Origin: Paenibacillus thalictri
GTDB taxonomy: Bacteria > Bacillota > Bacilli > Paenibacillales > NBRC-103111
Direction: 5' to 3'
DNA length: 64,000 nt
Assembly (NCBI RefSeq): GCF_004307995.1
Contig: NZ_SIRE01000017.1
Location: 168,242-232,241, forward strand
Below the pieces are notes generated by a model. That model was not told where the DNA came from, did no database searches, and worked only from the letters and a program-made list of their open reading frames with translations. The position numbers and the translations under genes were made by a program. Positions 41,524 to 50,603 of this stretch are shown one piece after another; the stretch's first letter is position 1; the number at the start of each line of letters is the position of its first letter.

Positions 41524-42036
41524 ATGACTGCACGTAAAGACTGGGACACGTATTTTCTGGATATGGCATATATGGCGTCTACCCGCTCCCAATGCGGCCG
41601 CAGACACGTTGGCGCGGTTCTTGTACAGGGTAAAAAGTTGCTCGGAACCGCTTATAACGGAGCTCCGATGGGCGTGCCCGACTGTTCCGAAGCGGGCTGT
41701 ATGCTCGTGGAAGAATACGAGTTGGTCCAAGTGGAAGACAAGGAAGAAGTCGTCAAAAAACAGCGCTGCATCCGCACCATTCATGCAGAGCAAAACCTAC
41801 TGCTGTTTACCGACCGCGAGGACCGCGAAGGCTCTACCGTATACGTCACCGACCAGCCGTGCTGGACGTGCGCCAATATGCTTGCCAACAGCGGCATTAC
41901 GGAGATCGTGTACCATCGGGTTTATCCGAAGGACAGCGAAAAAGTGAGCTTGTTAATGAATCAAAGAAACATCACATTCCGCTGTTTGGCAGATTATGAG
42001 CCCCCGGCAGGAGTGCTGTCCGAAGTGACTAACTAA
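41524..42036 (+). CDS. comEB: ComEB, dCMP deaminase family protein
   Basis: Zinc deaminase converting dCMP to dUMP. The zinc ligands lie in TIHAEQNLLLF (His and catalytic Glu) and DQPCWTCANML. The N-terminal RSQCGRRHVGAVLVQGKKLL and NGAPMGVPDCSEAGC are typical of the dCMP group. 170 residues. Starts 12 bases after metY with AAGGA upstream, so it is probably expressed with metY. Confidence 0.94.
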   Translation: MTARKDWDTYFLDMAYMASTRSQCGRRHVGAVLVQGKKLLGTAYNGAPMGVPDCSEAGCMLVEEYELVQVEDKEEVVKKQRCIRTIHAEQNLLLFTDREDREGSTVYVTDQPCWTCANMLANSGITEIVYHRVYPKDSEKVSLLMNQRNITFRCLADYEPPAGVLSEVTN

Positions 42037-42063
42037 ACGGAATATGAAATAAAGCAGAGGAAG

Positions 42064-42108
42064 AACCTCAGCATCAGTTTGCCGACGGCAAGCTAGCTGA
42101 GGTTTTTT
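42064..42108 (+). terminator. Terminator between comEB and comEC
   Basis: AACCTCAGC pairs with GCTGAGGTT, with an inner TTGCCG/CGGCAA stem, then six T. It uncouples comEC from the upstream genes. Confidence 0.83.
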
Positions 42109-42143
42109 GCTGTCTTGCTTAATTCAACCAAAGGGGGAGTCCG

Positions 42144-44711
42144 ATGTTACAGAACAGACCTCTTGTCGCCGCCGGCTTGCTGTGGACATGCGGATACGCG
42201 GCGGCATATTGGTTTCCGGCTTCGTGGCTGAACTTATATGTCAGCTTGGGCTGCGGACTGTTGATCACCGTATTGTGGAGTTTGCGGCACCCGCTTGTCT
42301 ATTACGTTTGTTCACTCCTTTTGGTATTGGCGGCGGCCGGTTACTTCCATGAGACGGAACTTCATAATATAACTAGCGTTCCTGCGGAATGGGCGGAACG
42401 GGAAATAACCGCTGAGGGCACGATAATTTCCCCCGTTGAAGTAGACGGGGACAAAGCATCGTTTACTTTCAAAGGTTTTATTCGCAGCGACGGGCAGGTC
42501 GCAGATGAGGAAGCCGGTGAGGAACGTTATCAGGTCAACGTGAAATTGCTTGAAAAAACGGAACAAGCGGTTGCCGGTTCCTGGCAGAGGGGCGATACCA
42601 TACAACTGCAGGGTACGCTGCGCAAGCCGCCGCAGGCCGCCAATTTCGGCGGCTTCGACTACCGCGATTATTTGCGTAAACAGCGGATTCATTGGCTGCT
42701 GCAGGTAAAAGGAAGCGGCCAAGCGGAGGTGACGCCTCCGGGCGGATGGAGTCTTATCCATGTGCTGCGCTGGAACGACGCTTTTCGTTCATACCTTGCT
42801 TCAGCCGCGGAAAAGGTGTTCCCTGCCTCGCAATCCGGTTTTATGAAAAGCATGCTGATCGGGTTGACCGACGATATGGATCCCGAGCAATTCCGGCAGT
42901 TTTCCAAATTGGGATTGTCCCATATTCTGGCGATTTCCGGGCTAAACGTAGCGATTTATGTAGCTTGCTGCTTATGGATCATGCGAAGAATCGGCTTGAC
43001 CCGGGAGAAAAGCCTGCTTTTTTGCATGGCGCTGCTGCCCTTGTACATTCTCGCGACCGGGGCTTCGCCTTCCATCGTGAGAGCCGGTATTATGGGGATG
43101 ATCGCACTTTACGCAGCCTATCGCCATTTGTTAAAAGACGGGCTTCATTCCGTGATGCTGGCGGCGCTGCTGATGCTGCTGTGGGACCCTTATTATTTGT
43201 TTGATGTCAGCTTTCAGCTGTCTTTTCTGGTCACCATCGGCCTGATTTTGGGAGTTCCCGCTTTAAACCGGCTGCTGCCGATTCGGCGGACGTCGCTGCG
43301 CGATGCGTTATCTATCACCGTGATGTCGCAGCTTGTATCTTTTCCGCTGTCGATCCTTTATTTTAACCAGTTGTCGCTCGCTTCGCTGCTTGCCAACCTG
43401 CTTCTTGTTCCGGTATTCAGCATGGCGGTGATGCCTGCCGGTACGGTGGCGCTGCTCATAGGAACGGTTTGGGAGCAGGGGGGAGGCTGGATCGGATGGG
43501 CGGTGGGAAAGCTGAACGACGGCATCTTTATCGTGGTTGGCTGGCTCAGCGGATGGGATGGGCTGCAAACGATATGGCCTACGCCAAGCCTGCTGTGGAT
43601 TGTGCTTTATTATACCGTTTTTACGCTGCTCATGTCGGGATTGCTGCGGAGTTTGGCCTTATCGCAAAACGATGTTATACCGGTTCTGGGCGCCCGTAAC
43701 CCGATCTTGCAATGGGCCGTGCCGGTCATTGCCGCCGTTTCGTTTATCATGCTGCTGTGGGGCGAATACGATCAGGAACGTTGGAGGCAAGGAGGCGACG
43801 TGCAATTTATTAATGTCGGACAAGGGGACAGTATTCTGATTCGCACGCCGGTTACGAGTGCGCGCGTGTTGGTGGACGGCGGCGGTACGGTAACGTTCCG
43901 TAAACCGGGAGATGAGTGGAAAGAGCGCAGCGATCCGTACGAGGTGGGCCGCAAGCTGCTTGTTCCGCTGCTTAAACAACGCGGCGTGCAGCGGCTGGAT
44001 TATGTCATTATGACCCATGAAGATGCCGACCATTGCGGGGGACTTCAGGCCGTGCTGGAAGAGATTCCGGTGACGGCGCTGCTGTTTAACGGGACGCTGA
44101 AGCCGGGCAAAATGGTTGAAAAGCTGTTCGAAACTGCGCTGCAAAAAGACGTGAAGCTGATTGCCGTTCACGCCGGTCAGCAGCTTCCGCTCGACAACCG
44201 GACCACGCTGCATTTTTTGTATCCACAAGGACGGCCGGATCCATCCATTGGCATCGAAAAAAACCAAAACGACAAGTCCGTCGTTTTCCGGATGGAAATG
44301 GACGGCACGCAGTGGCTGTTCACAGGCGATATGGAAAAAACAGCCGAACAGGAGCTGCTTGCCTCGGGAGCCGAAGCGATAAACAATGGGGGCAAACCTG
44401 CCGAAACGCTGTCTGCAAGTCCGGCAGGGGGGTCTCCCGCCGCCGATTTTCCTGCGATCGATGTATTAAAAGTGGCTCATCACGGCAGCAAAACGTCGAC
44501 AACCGAAGCTTGGCTTGACGCCTGGAAACCAAAATCTGCGGTCATATCTGCCGGAGAACGCAATGTTTATGGCCATCCTCACGCGCAAGTCGTCGAAAGG
44601 CTAGAGAACCGCGGCATCGCCGTATACCGCACCGATCGGAATGGAGAAATTCAAATGAAAGTGGAAGCGGGGAATATCCGGTACCGTGTGAAGCGGGAGA
44701 AACCGGACTAA
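42144..44711 (+). CDS. comEC: ComEC/Rec2, DNA uptake channel
   Basis: Inner-membrane channel for single-stranded DNA in transformation. Two helices and an OB-like DUF4131 region (residues 10-190) are followed by the Competence membrane domain (from about 225, including FSKLGLSHILAISGLNVAIY) and a C-terminal metallo-beta-lactamase-like nuclease domain beginning VQFINVGQGDSILIRTP. The metal-binding motif THEDADHCGG is intact, as are the later DVLKVAHHGSKTST and GHPHAQVVERL. 855 residues. GGGGGAG precedes the ATG. A Gly/Pro-rich insert near residue 755 is a small local expansion. Confidence 0.95.
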   Translation: MLQNRPLVAAGLLWTCGYAAAYWFPASWLNLYVSLGCGLLITVLWSLRHPLVYYVCSLLLVLAAAGYFHETELHNITSVPAEWAEREITAEGTIISPVEVDGDKASFTFKGFIRSDGQVADEEAGEERYQVNVKLLEKTEQAVAGSWQRGDTIQLQGTLRKPPQAANFGGFDYRDYLRKQRIHWLLQVKGSGQAEVTPPGGWSLIHVLRWNDAFRSYLASAAEKVFPASQSGFMKSMLIGLTDDMDPEQFRQFSKLGLSHILAISGLNVAIYVACCLWIMRRIGLTREKSLLFCMALLPLYILATGASPSIVRAGIMGMIALYAAYRHLLKDGLHSVMLAALLMLLWDPYYLFDVSFQLSFLVTIGLILGVPALNRLLPIRRTSLRDALSITVMSQLVSFPLSILYFNQLSLASLLANLLLVPVFSMAVMPAGTVALLIGTVWEQGGGWIGWAVGKLNDGIFIVVGWLSGWDGLQTIWPTPSLLWIVLYYTVFTLLMSGLLRSLALSQNDVIPVLGARNPILQWAVPVIAAVSFIMLLWGEYDQERWRQGGDVQFINVGQGDSILIRTPVTSARVLVDGGGTVTFRKPGDEWKERSDPYEVGRKLLVPLLKQRGVQRLDYVIMTHEDADHCGGLQAVLEEIPVTALLFNGTLKPGKMVEKLFETALQKDVKLIAVHAGQQLPLDNRTTLHFLYPQGRPDPSIGIEKNQNDKSVVFRMEMDGTQWLFTGDMEKTAEQELLASGAEAINNGGKPAETLSASPAGGSPAADFPAIDVLKVAHHGSKTSTTEAWLDAWKPKSAVISAGERNVYGHPHAQVVERLENRGIAVYRTDRNGEIQMKVEAGNIRYRVKREKPD

Positions 44712-44821
44712 CGGGAAGGGCAGCAGATCGTTCAATTGTGCCAATTTGTACAAACCTTCGCTCTATTAAATCCATATGGTAAAGCAACCGGATTCTACAC
44801 AAGAAGCTGCGAGGGATGAAG

Positions 44822-46651
44822 ATGTACAAGATGGTTGTCATGAGCTTTCAATCAGACCCTGGTCCGCTTAATTCGGAAGATGAACCGAGGCGGAATCGCT
44901 TTTATGAGGAGCTGAGCCGTTATGTTGATATTACGCTGTTGATACCCGCTACTTCGGGACAAGAGGTGCAGTACGCTGCATTTTCGGATACTTACAGGGA
45001 AATACGTGTGCCGGGCGAAGCGATTCATTGGCGGATCGCCGCCGAACTGAGAGCGAAAGCGGGCATCGACCACCCGGAGCTTGTATGGGCTCTGGCCGCG
45101 CATTACCCTTCGCAGTTTCAGCGTTATTTTAACGATTTGTATGAACAAAGCGACATCATTATGTACGATCATCCCGGCATATTAGGGTACGATCTTTTTT
45201 TCGGACTGGATGACAAGCCGAGGGTGTATTGGAGAGATGGCCTCCGAACGGAACGGTTTCGTCTGCAGGGGCATCGCCCTGAAACCGGAAACTTTGCCGA
45301 CTATCTGCAAAAACTGGAAGAAACGCTGATCTCCAAGTCGGACCTGGTGTTATCGCCGGGTGACGACGAAACCGGTCCGTTTGCCGAAACCGCCGTACAA
45401 GTCATAACCGGGCTGCTTACACGCCAAAAGCGTCATGAGAACCGGACCTTGCTTGTGCTAAACGATTTTCCGGTTTCCAATCCGACGGCCGGCGGGGCGG
45501 AACGGATATTCCAGCTGGGCAAACGTTTGGCGCGGACTTATCGACTTGTGCTGCTCTGTTTCAGTGCGGGCGATACCTTAATCAGGGAACAAATTGCTCC
45601 TGATTTTGTACAGATCACCATACCGAAAACGCAGGAGCATCTTTCCGAGCAGTATGTATTAAGCACATACGTACCTGCCGGAACATCGGATATCGTAAAT
45701 TCGTATATGGCACCGAGAAACACATTGTTCAAGCAGCTCGTACGTATGTTCTACGCCTCCGCCGACGCGGTCGTGTTGTCCCATCCTTATATGTATTGGC
45801 TGGTGCAAGGATTGGAAGGGAAACCGCTTGTGTATGACAGCCTCAACTGCGAAAGCGAACTGAAGCGGATGCTGCTGGCCGGTCATCCCCTCCATACACG
45901 GCTCACCGAATACGTAGGTGCTTTGGAGAGAAGTGTTTGCAGCAAAAGCAAATTGATCGTCACGGTATCGGATGATGACCGTATGGCGCTTTTGGGGATG
46001 TCGCAGCCAAACAAAAAGTCGGCTGTTATCTATAACGGGAATGAGACGGCAGAGACGGTGAAAGTTTCAGAAGCCGAAAGGAAAAAGCTGAAGGAAGCGT
46101 TCGGGGGAGCGCCGGTTGCCTTGTTTCTCGGCAGCGGTCATCCGCCGAATGTGGAGGCGCTTCGCTACATCAATACGCAGCTAGCCCCCCGTTTGCCGCA
46201 TCTGTTTTTTGCGGTGATCGGTTCGGCTTGCGGAGAGCTCCAGATGCCGACGGCAAGTAACGTTCATTTGTTCCATTCATTGGACGAAGCAACCAAAAAT
46301 GCAATCATGAGAGTAGCCGACGTGGCCTTGAATCCGGTCCTCAAAGGATCAGGGGCTAATGTCAAGCTGCTGGACTATTTCGGCAAAAAAATACCTACGG
46401 TGACGACACCATTTGGGGCAAGAGGATACCCCATCGAAGATGGCGTCCATGCTGTCGTATGTCCGGTCGACCAATTTGAACGTCAAATAAGCCGCCTCAT
46501 CGGCGATCCGGATTTACGTTATCGGTTGGGAGAACATGCCTTTGCATTGGTGAACGGTCAGCTCAGCTGGGATGCGATGGCCGGACAATACGGAGAATGC
46601 ATCCAGACCATGCTGTCCGAAAAGGGGGAGAACGGTGAAACTGATTCATAA
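44822..46651 (+). CDS. Large family-4-type glycosyltransferase
   Basis: Glycosyltransferase of 609 residues with a GT-B fold in its second half. It shows a donor-site-like pattern (GSGHPPNVEALRYINTQLA; FHSLDEATKNAIMRVADVAL; KGSGANVKLLDYFGKKIPTV; TTPFGARGYPIEDG), while the N-terminal ~200 residues form an extra domain without motifs I know (EEPRRNRFYEELSRYVD-like start, YWRDGLRTERFRLQG). The ATG at 44822 has GAGGG six bases upstream; the ATG at 44816 abuts it. The stop lies 17 bases inside the DUF4214 gene, so the two are coupled. Probably acts on a surface polysaccharide or protein glycan. Confidence 0.85.
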   Translation: MYKMVVMSFQSDPGPLNSEDEPRRNRFYEELSRYVDITLLIPATSGQEVQYAAFSDTYREIRVPGEAIHWRIAAELRAKAGIDHPELVWALAAHYPSQFQRYFNDLYEQSDIIMYDHPGILGYDLFFGLDDKPRVYWRDGLRTERFRLQGHRPETGNFADYLQKLEETLISKSDLVLSPGDDETGPFAETAVQVITGLLTRQKRHENRTLLVLNDFPVSNPTAGGAERIFQLGKRLARTYRLVLLCFSAGDTLIREQIAPDFVQITIPKTQEHLSEQYVLSTYVPAGTSDIVNSYMAPRNTLFKQLVRMFYASADAVVLSHPYMYWLVQGLEGKPLVYDSLNCESELKRMLLAGHPLHTRLTEYVGALERSVCSKSKLIVTVSDDDRMALLGMSQPNKKSAVIYNGNETAETVKVSEAERKKLKEAFGGAPVALFLGSGHPPNVEALRYINTQLAPRLPHLFFAVIGSACGELQMPTASNVHLFHSLDEATKNAIMRVADVALNPVLKGSGANVKLLDYFGKKIPTVTTPFGARGYPIEDGVHAVVCPVDQFERQISRLIGDPDLRYRLGEHAFALVNGQLSWDAMAGQYGECIQTMLSEKGENGETDS

Positions 46652-47168
46652 ATTCCAAAGCGTGCTTCGACTGGAAGGAATTCCGCTGATTTTGCAGCTC
46701 TATTTGCAGATTTTAAACCGGATTCCGGCTTTTGCCGAAGTGAGGATTCATTTGCATTCGGCGTATAACGACAACAAGATCCGGCTGTTTTACAGTTTTC
46801 TTGAAAGCGCCGAATGCAGGAAACTGACGGTCTCCGGCGAAATCGCAGCCCATCCTCTGGGGGAGGATGGTTCAGGGGGCACGGCGCTGGAAGTGATCAG
46901 AGACATGCTCCAAATGGACGGGGAAGCTTTTATCGTCAGGTTGTATCAAGAAATCTTGAACCGCTACCCGGCTACACATGAACTTGCCCGCCATCTTCCG
47001 GCGCTGCAATCGGGAGTGAGAGGAAAATGGGAGCTGTTGATGATGTTTATCAGAAGCCAGGAGGCGGGAACGCTTCTTATGCAGCCTTACTCCGGAGATA
47101 CGCAGGCCAAAGATTTGATGCAGACGTTGGACACATTAATGCATATTTGGAGCGCCGGCCGCCGATGA
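46635..47168 (+). CDS. DUF4214-like protein coupled to the glycosyltransferase
   Basis: A 177-residue protein made of two related helical modules: LILQLYLQILNRIPAFAEVR and FIVRLYQEILNRYPATHELA, each followed by a segment ending in a S-x-E-C/A pattern (FLESAECRKL; FIRSQEAGTLL). This is the DUF4214 pattern, often found in proteins linked to glycosylation or S-layer surface proteins. The GTG at 46635 has GGGGGAG four bases upstream and overlaps the glycosyltransferase by 17 bases. No signal peptide, so it likely stays in the cytoplasm with the enzyme. Function unknown. Confidence 0.75.
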   Translation: MKLIHKFQSVLRLEGIPLILQLYLQILNRIPAFAEVRIHLHSAYNDNKIRLFYSFLESAECRKLTVSGEIAAHPLGEDGSGGTALEVIRDMLQMDGEAFIVRLYQEILNRYPATHELARHLPALQSGVRGKWELLMMFIRSQEAGTLLMQPYSGDTQAKDLMQTLDTLMHIWSAGRR

Positions 47169-47239
47169 GGCCGGATGTGTCGCGGAATCCCCTGCTCATC
47201 CCCAACAAACGCACCAAAGTAGCTCACCGCACAGAAGGG

Positions 47240-47262
47240 ACCTGGCCATCGGCCAGGTTTTT
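47240..47262 (+). terminator. Terminator after the glycosyltransferase pair
   Basis: Perfect stem ACCTGGCC-ATC-GGCCAGGT followed by five T. Confidence 0.88.
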
Positions 47263-47351
47263 CGTATTTGGTGTGAGGGATTTTTCGCTGCGCGGACGTA
47301 GTAATCAGTATACAATGGACGATAGTCAAACAACGGCGGCGAGGTGCTGGA

Positions 47352-47918
47352 ATGGATGTATCGGAGGAGCGTTTGGCGCAGCGGCTGCAGAACAAAGATC
47401 CCGTTGCGCTGGAAATGCTGATGGAAGCTTACACCTCAAGCATATACCAGCTTGTGCGCCGCATTTTGCATATTTGCGGCCGTAAAGAGGATATCGAGGA
47501 ATGTGTGAGCGACGTGTTTGTCGCGGCGTGGCATCGTGCGGATGAATATGATGCCGGGCGGGCATCGCTTAGAACTTGGCTGCTTATATTGGCTAAATAT
47601 AAGGCGCTGGATTATCGGCGAAAGCTGGCGGGACGTGCGGAAACGAGTGAAGTCGGTGCAGATCTGAAAGATCGCGGAAATACCGAATATGAGGCGATGC
47701 TGAAGGTCGAGGCCGAAGAAATATTGCGTATCGTGGATACGCTTAGCAGTGTGGACCGCAGCATTTTTTATAAAAAGTATGTTTTGTACGAATCGTCGGA
47801 GAGTATCGCCAGAGCGCTCGGCTTAACGAGCAAGGCGGTGGAAAACCGGCTTAGACGGGCCAGAATGGCAGTTAAACGGCGGCTGCATACTAACTTGCGG
47901 GAGGGTTTATATGAATAA
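47352..47918 (+). CDS. ECF-type RNA polymerase sigma factor
   Basis: Alternative sigma factor of 188 residues. Region 2 reads LMEAYTSSIYQLVRRILHIC through EECVSDVFVAAWHRADEYDA and RTWLLILAKYKALDYRRKL; region 4 reads VDRSIFYKKYVLYESSESIA and GLTSKAVENRLRRARMAVKR. GAGGTG lies upstream of the ATG. The next gene overlaps it by eight bases and encodes a single-pass membrane protein likely to be its anti-sigma factor, the usual pairing in Paenibacillus. TATACAAT near 47310 may be its -10, without a good -35. Signal and regulon unknown. Confidence 0.9.
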   Translation: MDVSEERLAQRLQNKDPVALEMLMEAYTSSIYQLVRRILHICGRKEDIEECVSDVFVAAWHRADEYDAGRASLRTWLLILAKYKALDYRRKLAGRAETSEVGADLKDRGNTEYEAMLKVEAEEILRIVDTLSSVDRSIFYKKYVLYESSESIARALGLTSKAVENRLRRARMAVKRRLHTNLREGLYE

Positions 47919-49542
47919 GGACAAGGAAGAGACCCTATATGCAATTATGGACCGGCTTGACCGTTCACGTGTTTTGGAAGTGCTGGAATCGGTGGAGCTT
48001 ACCGAAGAGGAACCCGTTGCCCCGGAAACCGCCGAACGTATACGCAGAAGCACGTTTGCGAAGCTGGGATTAGCGTTGGGCGATATGGCGGTGCGTGGGG
48101 AAATGCCGGAGGAAGATTCCTACGGAGAGCACACAAAGGAGACGCAGGGGAACGCTGCAGGCACATCAGTGGGGAGTCACGCTGACACGCAAAGCGACGA
48201 CGTTCCGCAGCGGAGGGAGACAAGCGGCCTCCTTGGGGCAGACAGCGCTAGCACAGCCGCCTCAAGGACGGCAGCTGCGCATGTGCCCGTGATGGATGCG
48301 CCAACTGTACATGAGGCATTGACGAGCAGACGGCGGCGGTGGAGCCGGCTTTCCGGCCGCGGCAAAAGATATGGCATTTTGGCGGCGGCATTAACGGTTG
48401 TGATCATCGTTGTTTCCCTTGGCTCAGGTTCACCTGAGGTGAGGGCGCAAATCCGCAAAGCGATTCAGTTTTTGCCCGGTTTTGCTGCGGTTCAAAACAC
48501 GCAGGAGCAAATGGTGCAGTACGTGCTGCCCAATCCGATTGTGAAGAAGATCGGCGGCGGACAGCTGGAAATCCGGGGTTTTTCGATAAGCGACAAATGG
48601 GCCAGCGCGACGCTGGTAGGCAACGGTATACCCTGGATTAAATCGTTTGTGTTAAGCAATGGCCAGGGTCAACAATATATGCTGAAATCGGCGATGACCA
48701 GCGGTTCGGGAGGAGAATGGACCGGTCTGTTCTATTACCAGGGCAAAGTCGAGGCTGCGGGTTCTATGGAATTGTATTTTGAGATGGAGGATGTAAAAGT
48801 AACGCTTCATCTGGAACGAGCGGAACAAGCGGAACGAATTGAGGATTTCGGGGTCACGGACACGCATCACGGCATCAGTCTGACCGCTGTCACCAAGCCG
48901 GCAGCCGACGGTCAAACCAAGCTGACGCTGGTACCGCAAACGCCAAAAAAGCTGCGAATCGAATCGTACGGCCTGGCCTCATATGACATCATTAAGAAAC
49001 CGGAATTGAAGTCGGCAGGAGGCGAAACGGTCAAGATGGAGCAAGACGCCGTTTTTCCGAATAAAAACGAATTGTATTACCGCAAGACCGCGGCAGACGC
49101 ATCGCTGGGTTACACGTTGGAAGTTCCCGAAATCGCCGCCATCCGGAAGCCGGAATTCCCGGATCAGCAGACGCTGTTTACCGTGCCGATTCCGGCGGCA
49201 GGAGAACTTGTGTTGAACAAAACGGTGTTTGTAGAAGGTTTTCCCATTGATTTGCTGAAAGTCGAGCGAATGCCGGCCAATGCGCAGACCGGACAACGCG
49301 ATTCGATACGCATCGATTTTGATATGCATTACGATGCCGGCGCGGCGGAGTCGCCGCTCTATATGATTCCCGACTATACGAAATACCCGGAGTTGTCGGG
49401 CTGCAGCTTTAAGCTGAATGAAGAGACGGGAGCAATGGAGTTTATGGTGCTGGAGGTGCCTGCAGGCGCGCGCGAGTACAAGTTTTACGTGCAGGAGACG
49501 CATACCGTCGTACGCGGGCCATGGGAATTCCAATTGCAGTAA
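47911..49542 (+). CDS. Membrane-anchored putative anti-sigma factor (DUF4179-like)
   Basis: A 543-residue protein: about 155 cytoplasmic residues (acidic N-terminus, then low-complexity Ser/Ala/Thr), one membrane helix (about 156-172, GILAAALTVVIIVVSLG), and about 370 extracellular residues with beta-rich, immunoglobulin-like segments. Overlap with the sigma gene and the topology suggest an anti-sigma regulator. It lacks the Cys-His zinc motif of ZAS-type anti-sigma factors. The extracellular start PEVRAQIRKAIQFLPGFAAV is like that of DUF4179 proteins, which are regularly paired with ECF sigma factors in spore formers. Confidence 0.78.
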   Translation: MNKDKEETLYAIMDRLDRSRVLEVLESVELTEEEPVAPETAERIRRSTFAKLGLALGDMAVRGEMPEEDSYGEHTKETQGNAAGTSVGSHADTQSDDVPQRRETSGLLGADSASTAASRTAAAHVPVMDAPTVHEALTSRRRRWSRLSGRGKRYGILAAALTVVIIVVSLGSGSPEVRAQIRKAIQFLPGFAAVQNTQEQMVQYVLPNPIVKKIGGGQLEIRGFSISDKWASATLVGNGIPWIKSFVLSNGQGQQYMLKSAMTSGSGGEWTGLFYYQGKVEAAGSMELYFEMEDVKVTLHLERAEQAERIEDFGVTDTHHGISLTAVTKPAADGQTKLTLVPQTPKKLRIESYGLASYDIIKKPELKSAGGETVKMEQDAVFPNKNELYYRKTAADASLGYTLEVPEIAAIRKPEFPDQQTLFTVPIPAAGELVLNKTVFVEGFPIDLLKVERMPANAQTGQRDSIRIDFDMHYDAGAAESPLYMIPDYTKYPELSGCSFKLNEETGAMEFMVLEVPAGAREYKFYVQETHTVVRGPWEFQLQ

Positions 49543-49636
49543 GACGCCATCCGGTACATAAACCGGCAGGCGGCGTGGAATATTATTTCTGGCAACAGAA
49601 TAAGGAATTTCCATCTGCAAAGGAGACATTGACACC

Positions 49637-50416
49637 ATGAGACGTTTCGCCATAACGGCAGCCTTAACCGCTGCGGTCATGCTGCTGCCCGCTCAGTACG
49701 CGCCGGCCCATGCGGATACCCCATACAATTACGGTTTTAAAAAAAGCAAAAACGGCCAGCTCCCGTCGATCGACCAAGAAGGATTCAAAGAAATTATGAA
49801 AAAAAACGAAGCGATCTTTCTGGGAGATACGGCGAAAAAAGAGCTGTACCTTACGTTCGACAACGGATACGAAAACGGCTTTACCGCGAAAATACTTGAT
49901 ATTTTAAAAGAAAAGCAGGTTCCGGCGATTTTTTTCGTGACCGGCCAATATATTAAGGACAAACCGGATCTGATGCAGCGAATGGTTAACGAAGGGCATC
50001 TGATCGGCAACCATTCATGGAGTCATCCGGACATGAGCCAAGTGACTAACGGGCGGCTGAAGGAAGAACTCGATAAGGTGAAATCGGAAGTGACCCGGAT
50101 TACCGGGCAGCAGGAGATGCATTATTTGCGCCCGCCGCGCGGCGTATTCAGCAACAGGGTGCTGGCCGAAAGCCGTAAGCTTGGCTACACAAGCGTGTTC
50201 TGGTCGATCGCTTATAGAGACTGGGAAACCAATAAGCAGAAAGGGGCGGATTACGCTTACCAGCAGGTGATGGGTCAGATGCACCCCGGCGCGGTCATTT
50301 TGCTGCATTCGGTGTCGCAAGACAACGCCGAAGCGCTCCCAAGAATGATCGACGAGGCCCGCAAGCAAGGCTACGAGTTCAAAAGCCTGGATCAGATGAC
50401 GGTGAAGACGTATTAA
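49637..50416 (+). CDS. pdaA: Polysaccharide deacetylase, PdaA type
   Basis: Secreted de-N-acetylase that acts on muramic acid during muramic-delta-lactam formation in spore cortex. A signal peptide (to about residue 26) precedes the NodB domain with motif 1 LTFDNGYENGF (the Asn-Gly-Tyr variant that marks the PdaA group), motif 2 GNHSWSHPD, motif 3 RPPRGVFSNR and the late ILLHSVSQDNAEAL. 259 residues agrees with PdaA. AAAGGAG lies eleven bases before the ATG. Cortex role is inferred from the subgroup motifs and from the sporulating host. Confidence 0.9.
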   Translation: MRRFAITAALTAAVMLLPAQYAPAHADTPYNYGFKKSKNGQLPSIDQEGFKEIMKKNEAIFLGDTAKKELYLTFDNGYENGFTAKILDILKEKQVPAIFFVTGQYIKDKPDLMQRMVNEGHLIGNHSWSHPDMSQVTNGRLKEELDKVKSEVTRITGQQEMHYLRPPRGVFSNRVLAESRKLGYTSVFWSIAYRDWETNKQKGADYAYQQVMGQMHPGAVILLHSVSQDNAEALPRMIDEARKQGYEFKSLDQMTVKTY

Positions 50417-50471
50417 AAGTGTATTGCAGTTTCAAATCGAAACATAGGGTAATACCCGTGCTAAATAGAGT

Positions 50472-50518
50472 AAACGGCGGACCAGGACTTTAAAGCAATG
50501 TCCCGGTCTGCCGTTTTT
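50472..50518 (+). terminator. Terminator of the PdaA-like gene
   Basis: AAACGGCGGACC pairs with GGTCTGCCGTTT with an inner GGA/TCC pair, then T-run. Confidence 0.82.
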
Positions 50519-50603
50519 ACTGTAACAATTATTTTTACATAATAAGAAAACCATTCCTGTTCCATCGAGTATAAGTTGTATAACGGATGGAAGGAATGTT
50601 GGT

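Noticed and set aside
43469..44395. Several short frames inside comEC on both strands
   Set aside because: No start signals or motifs; shadows of comEC.
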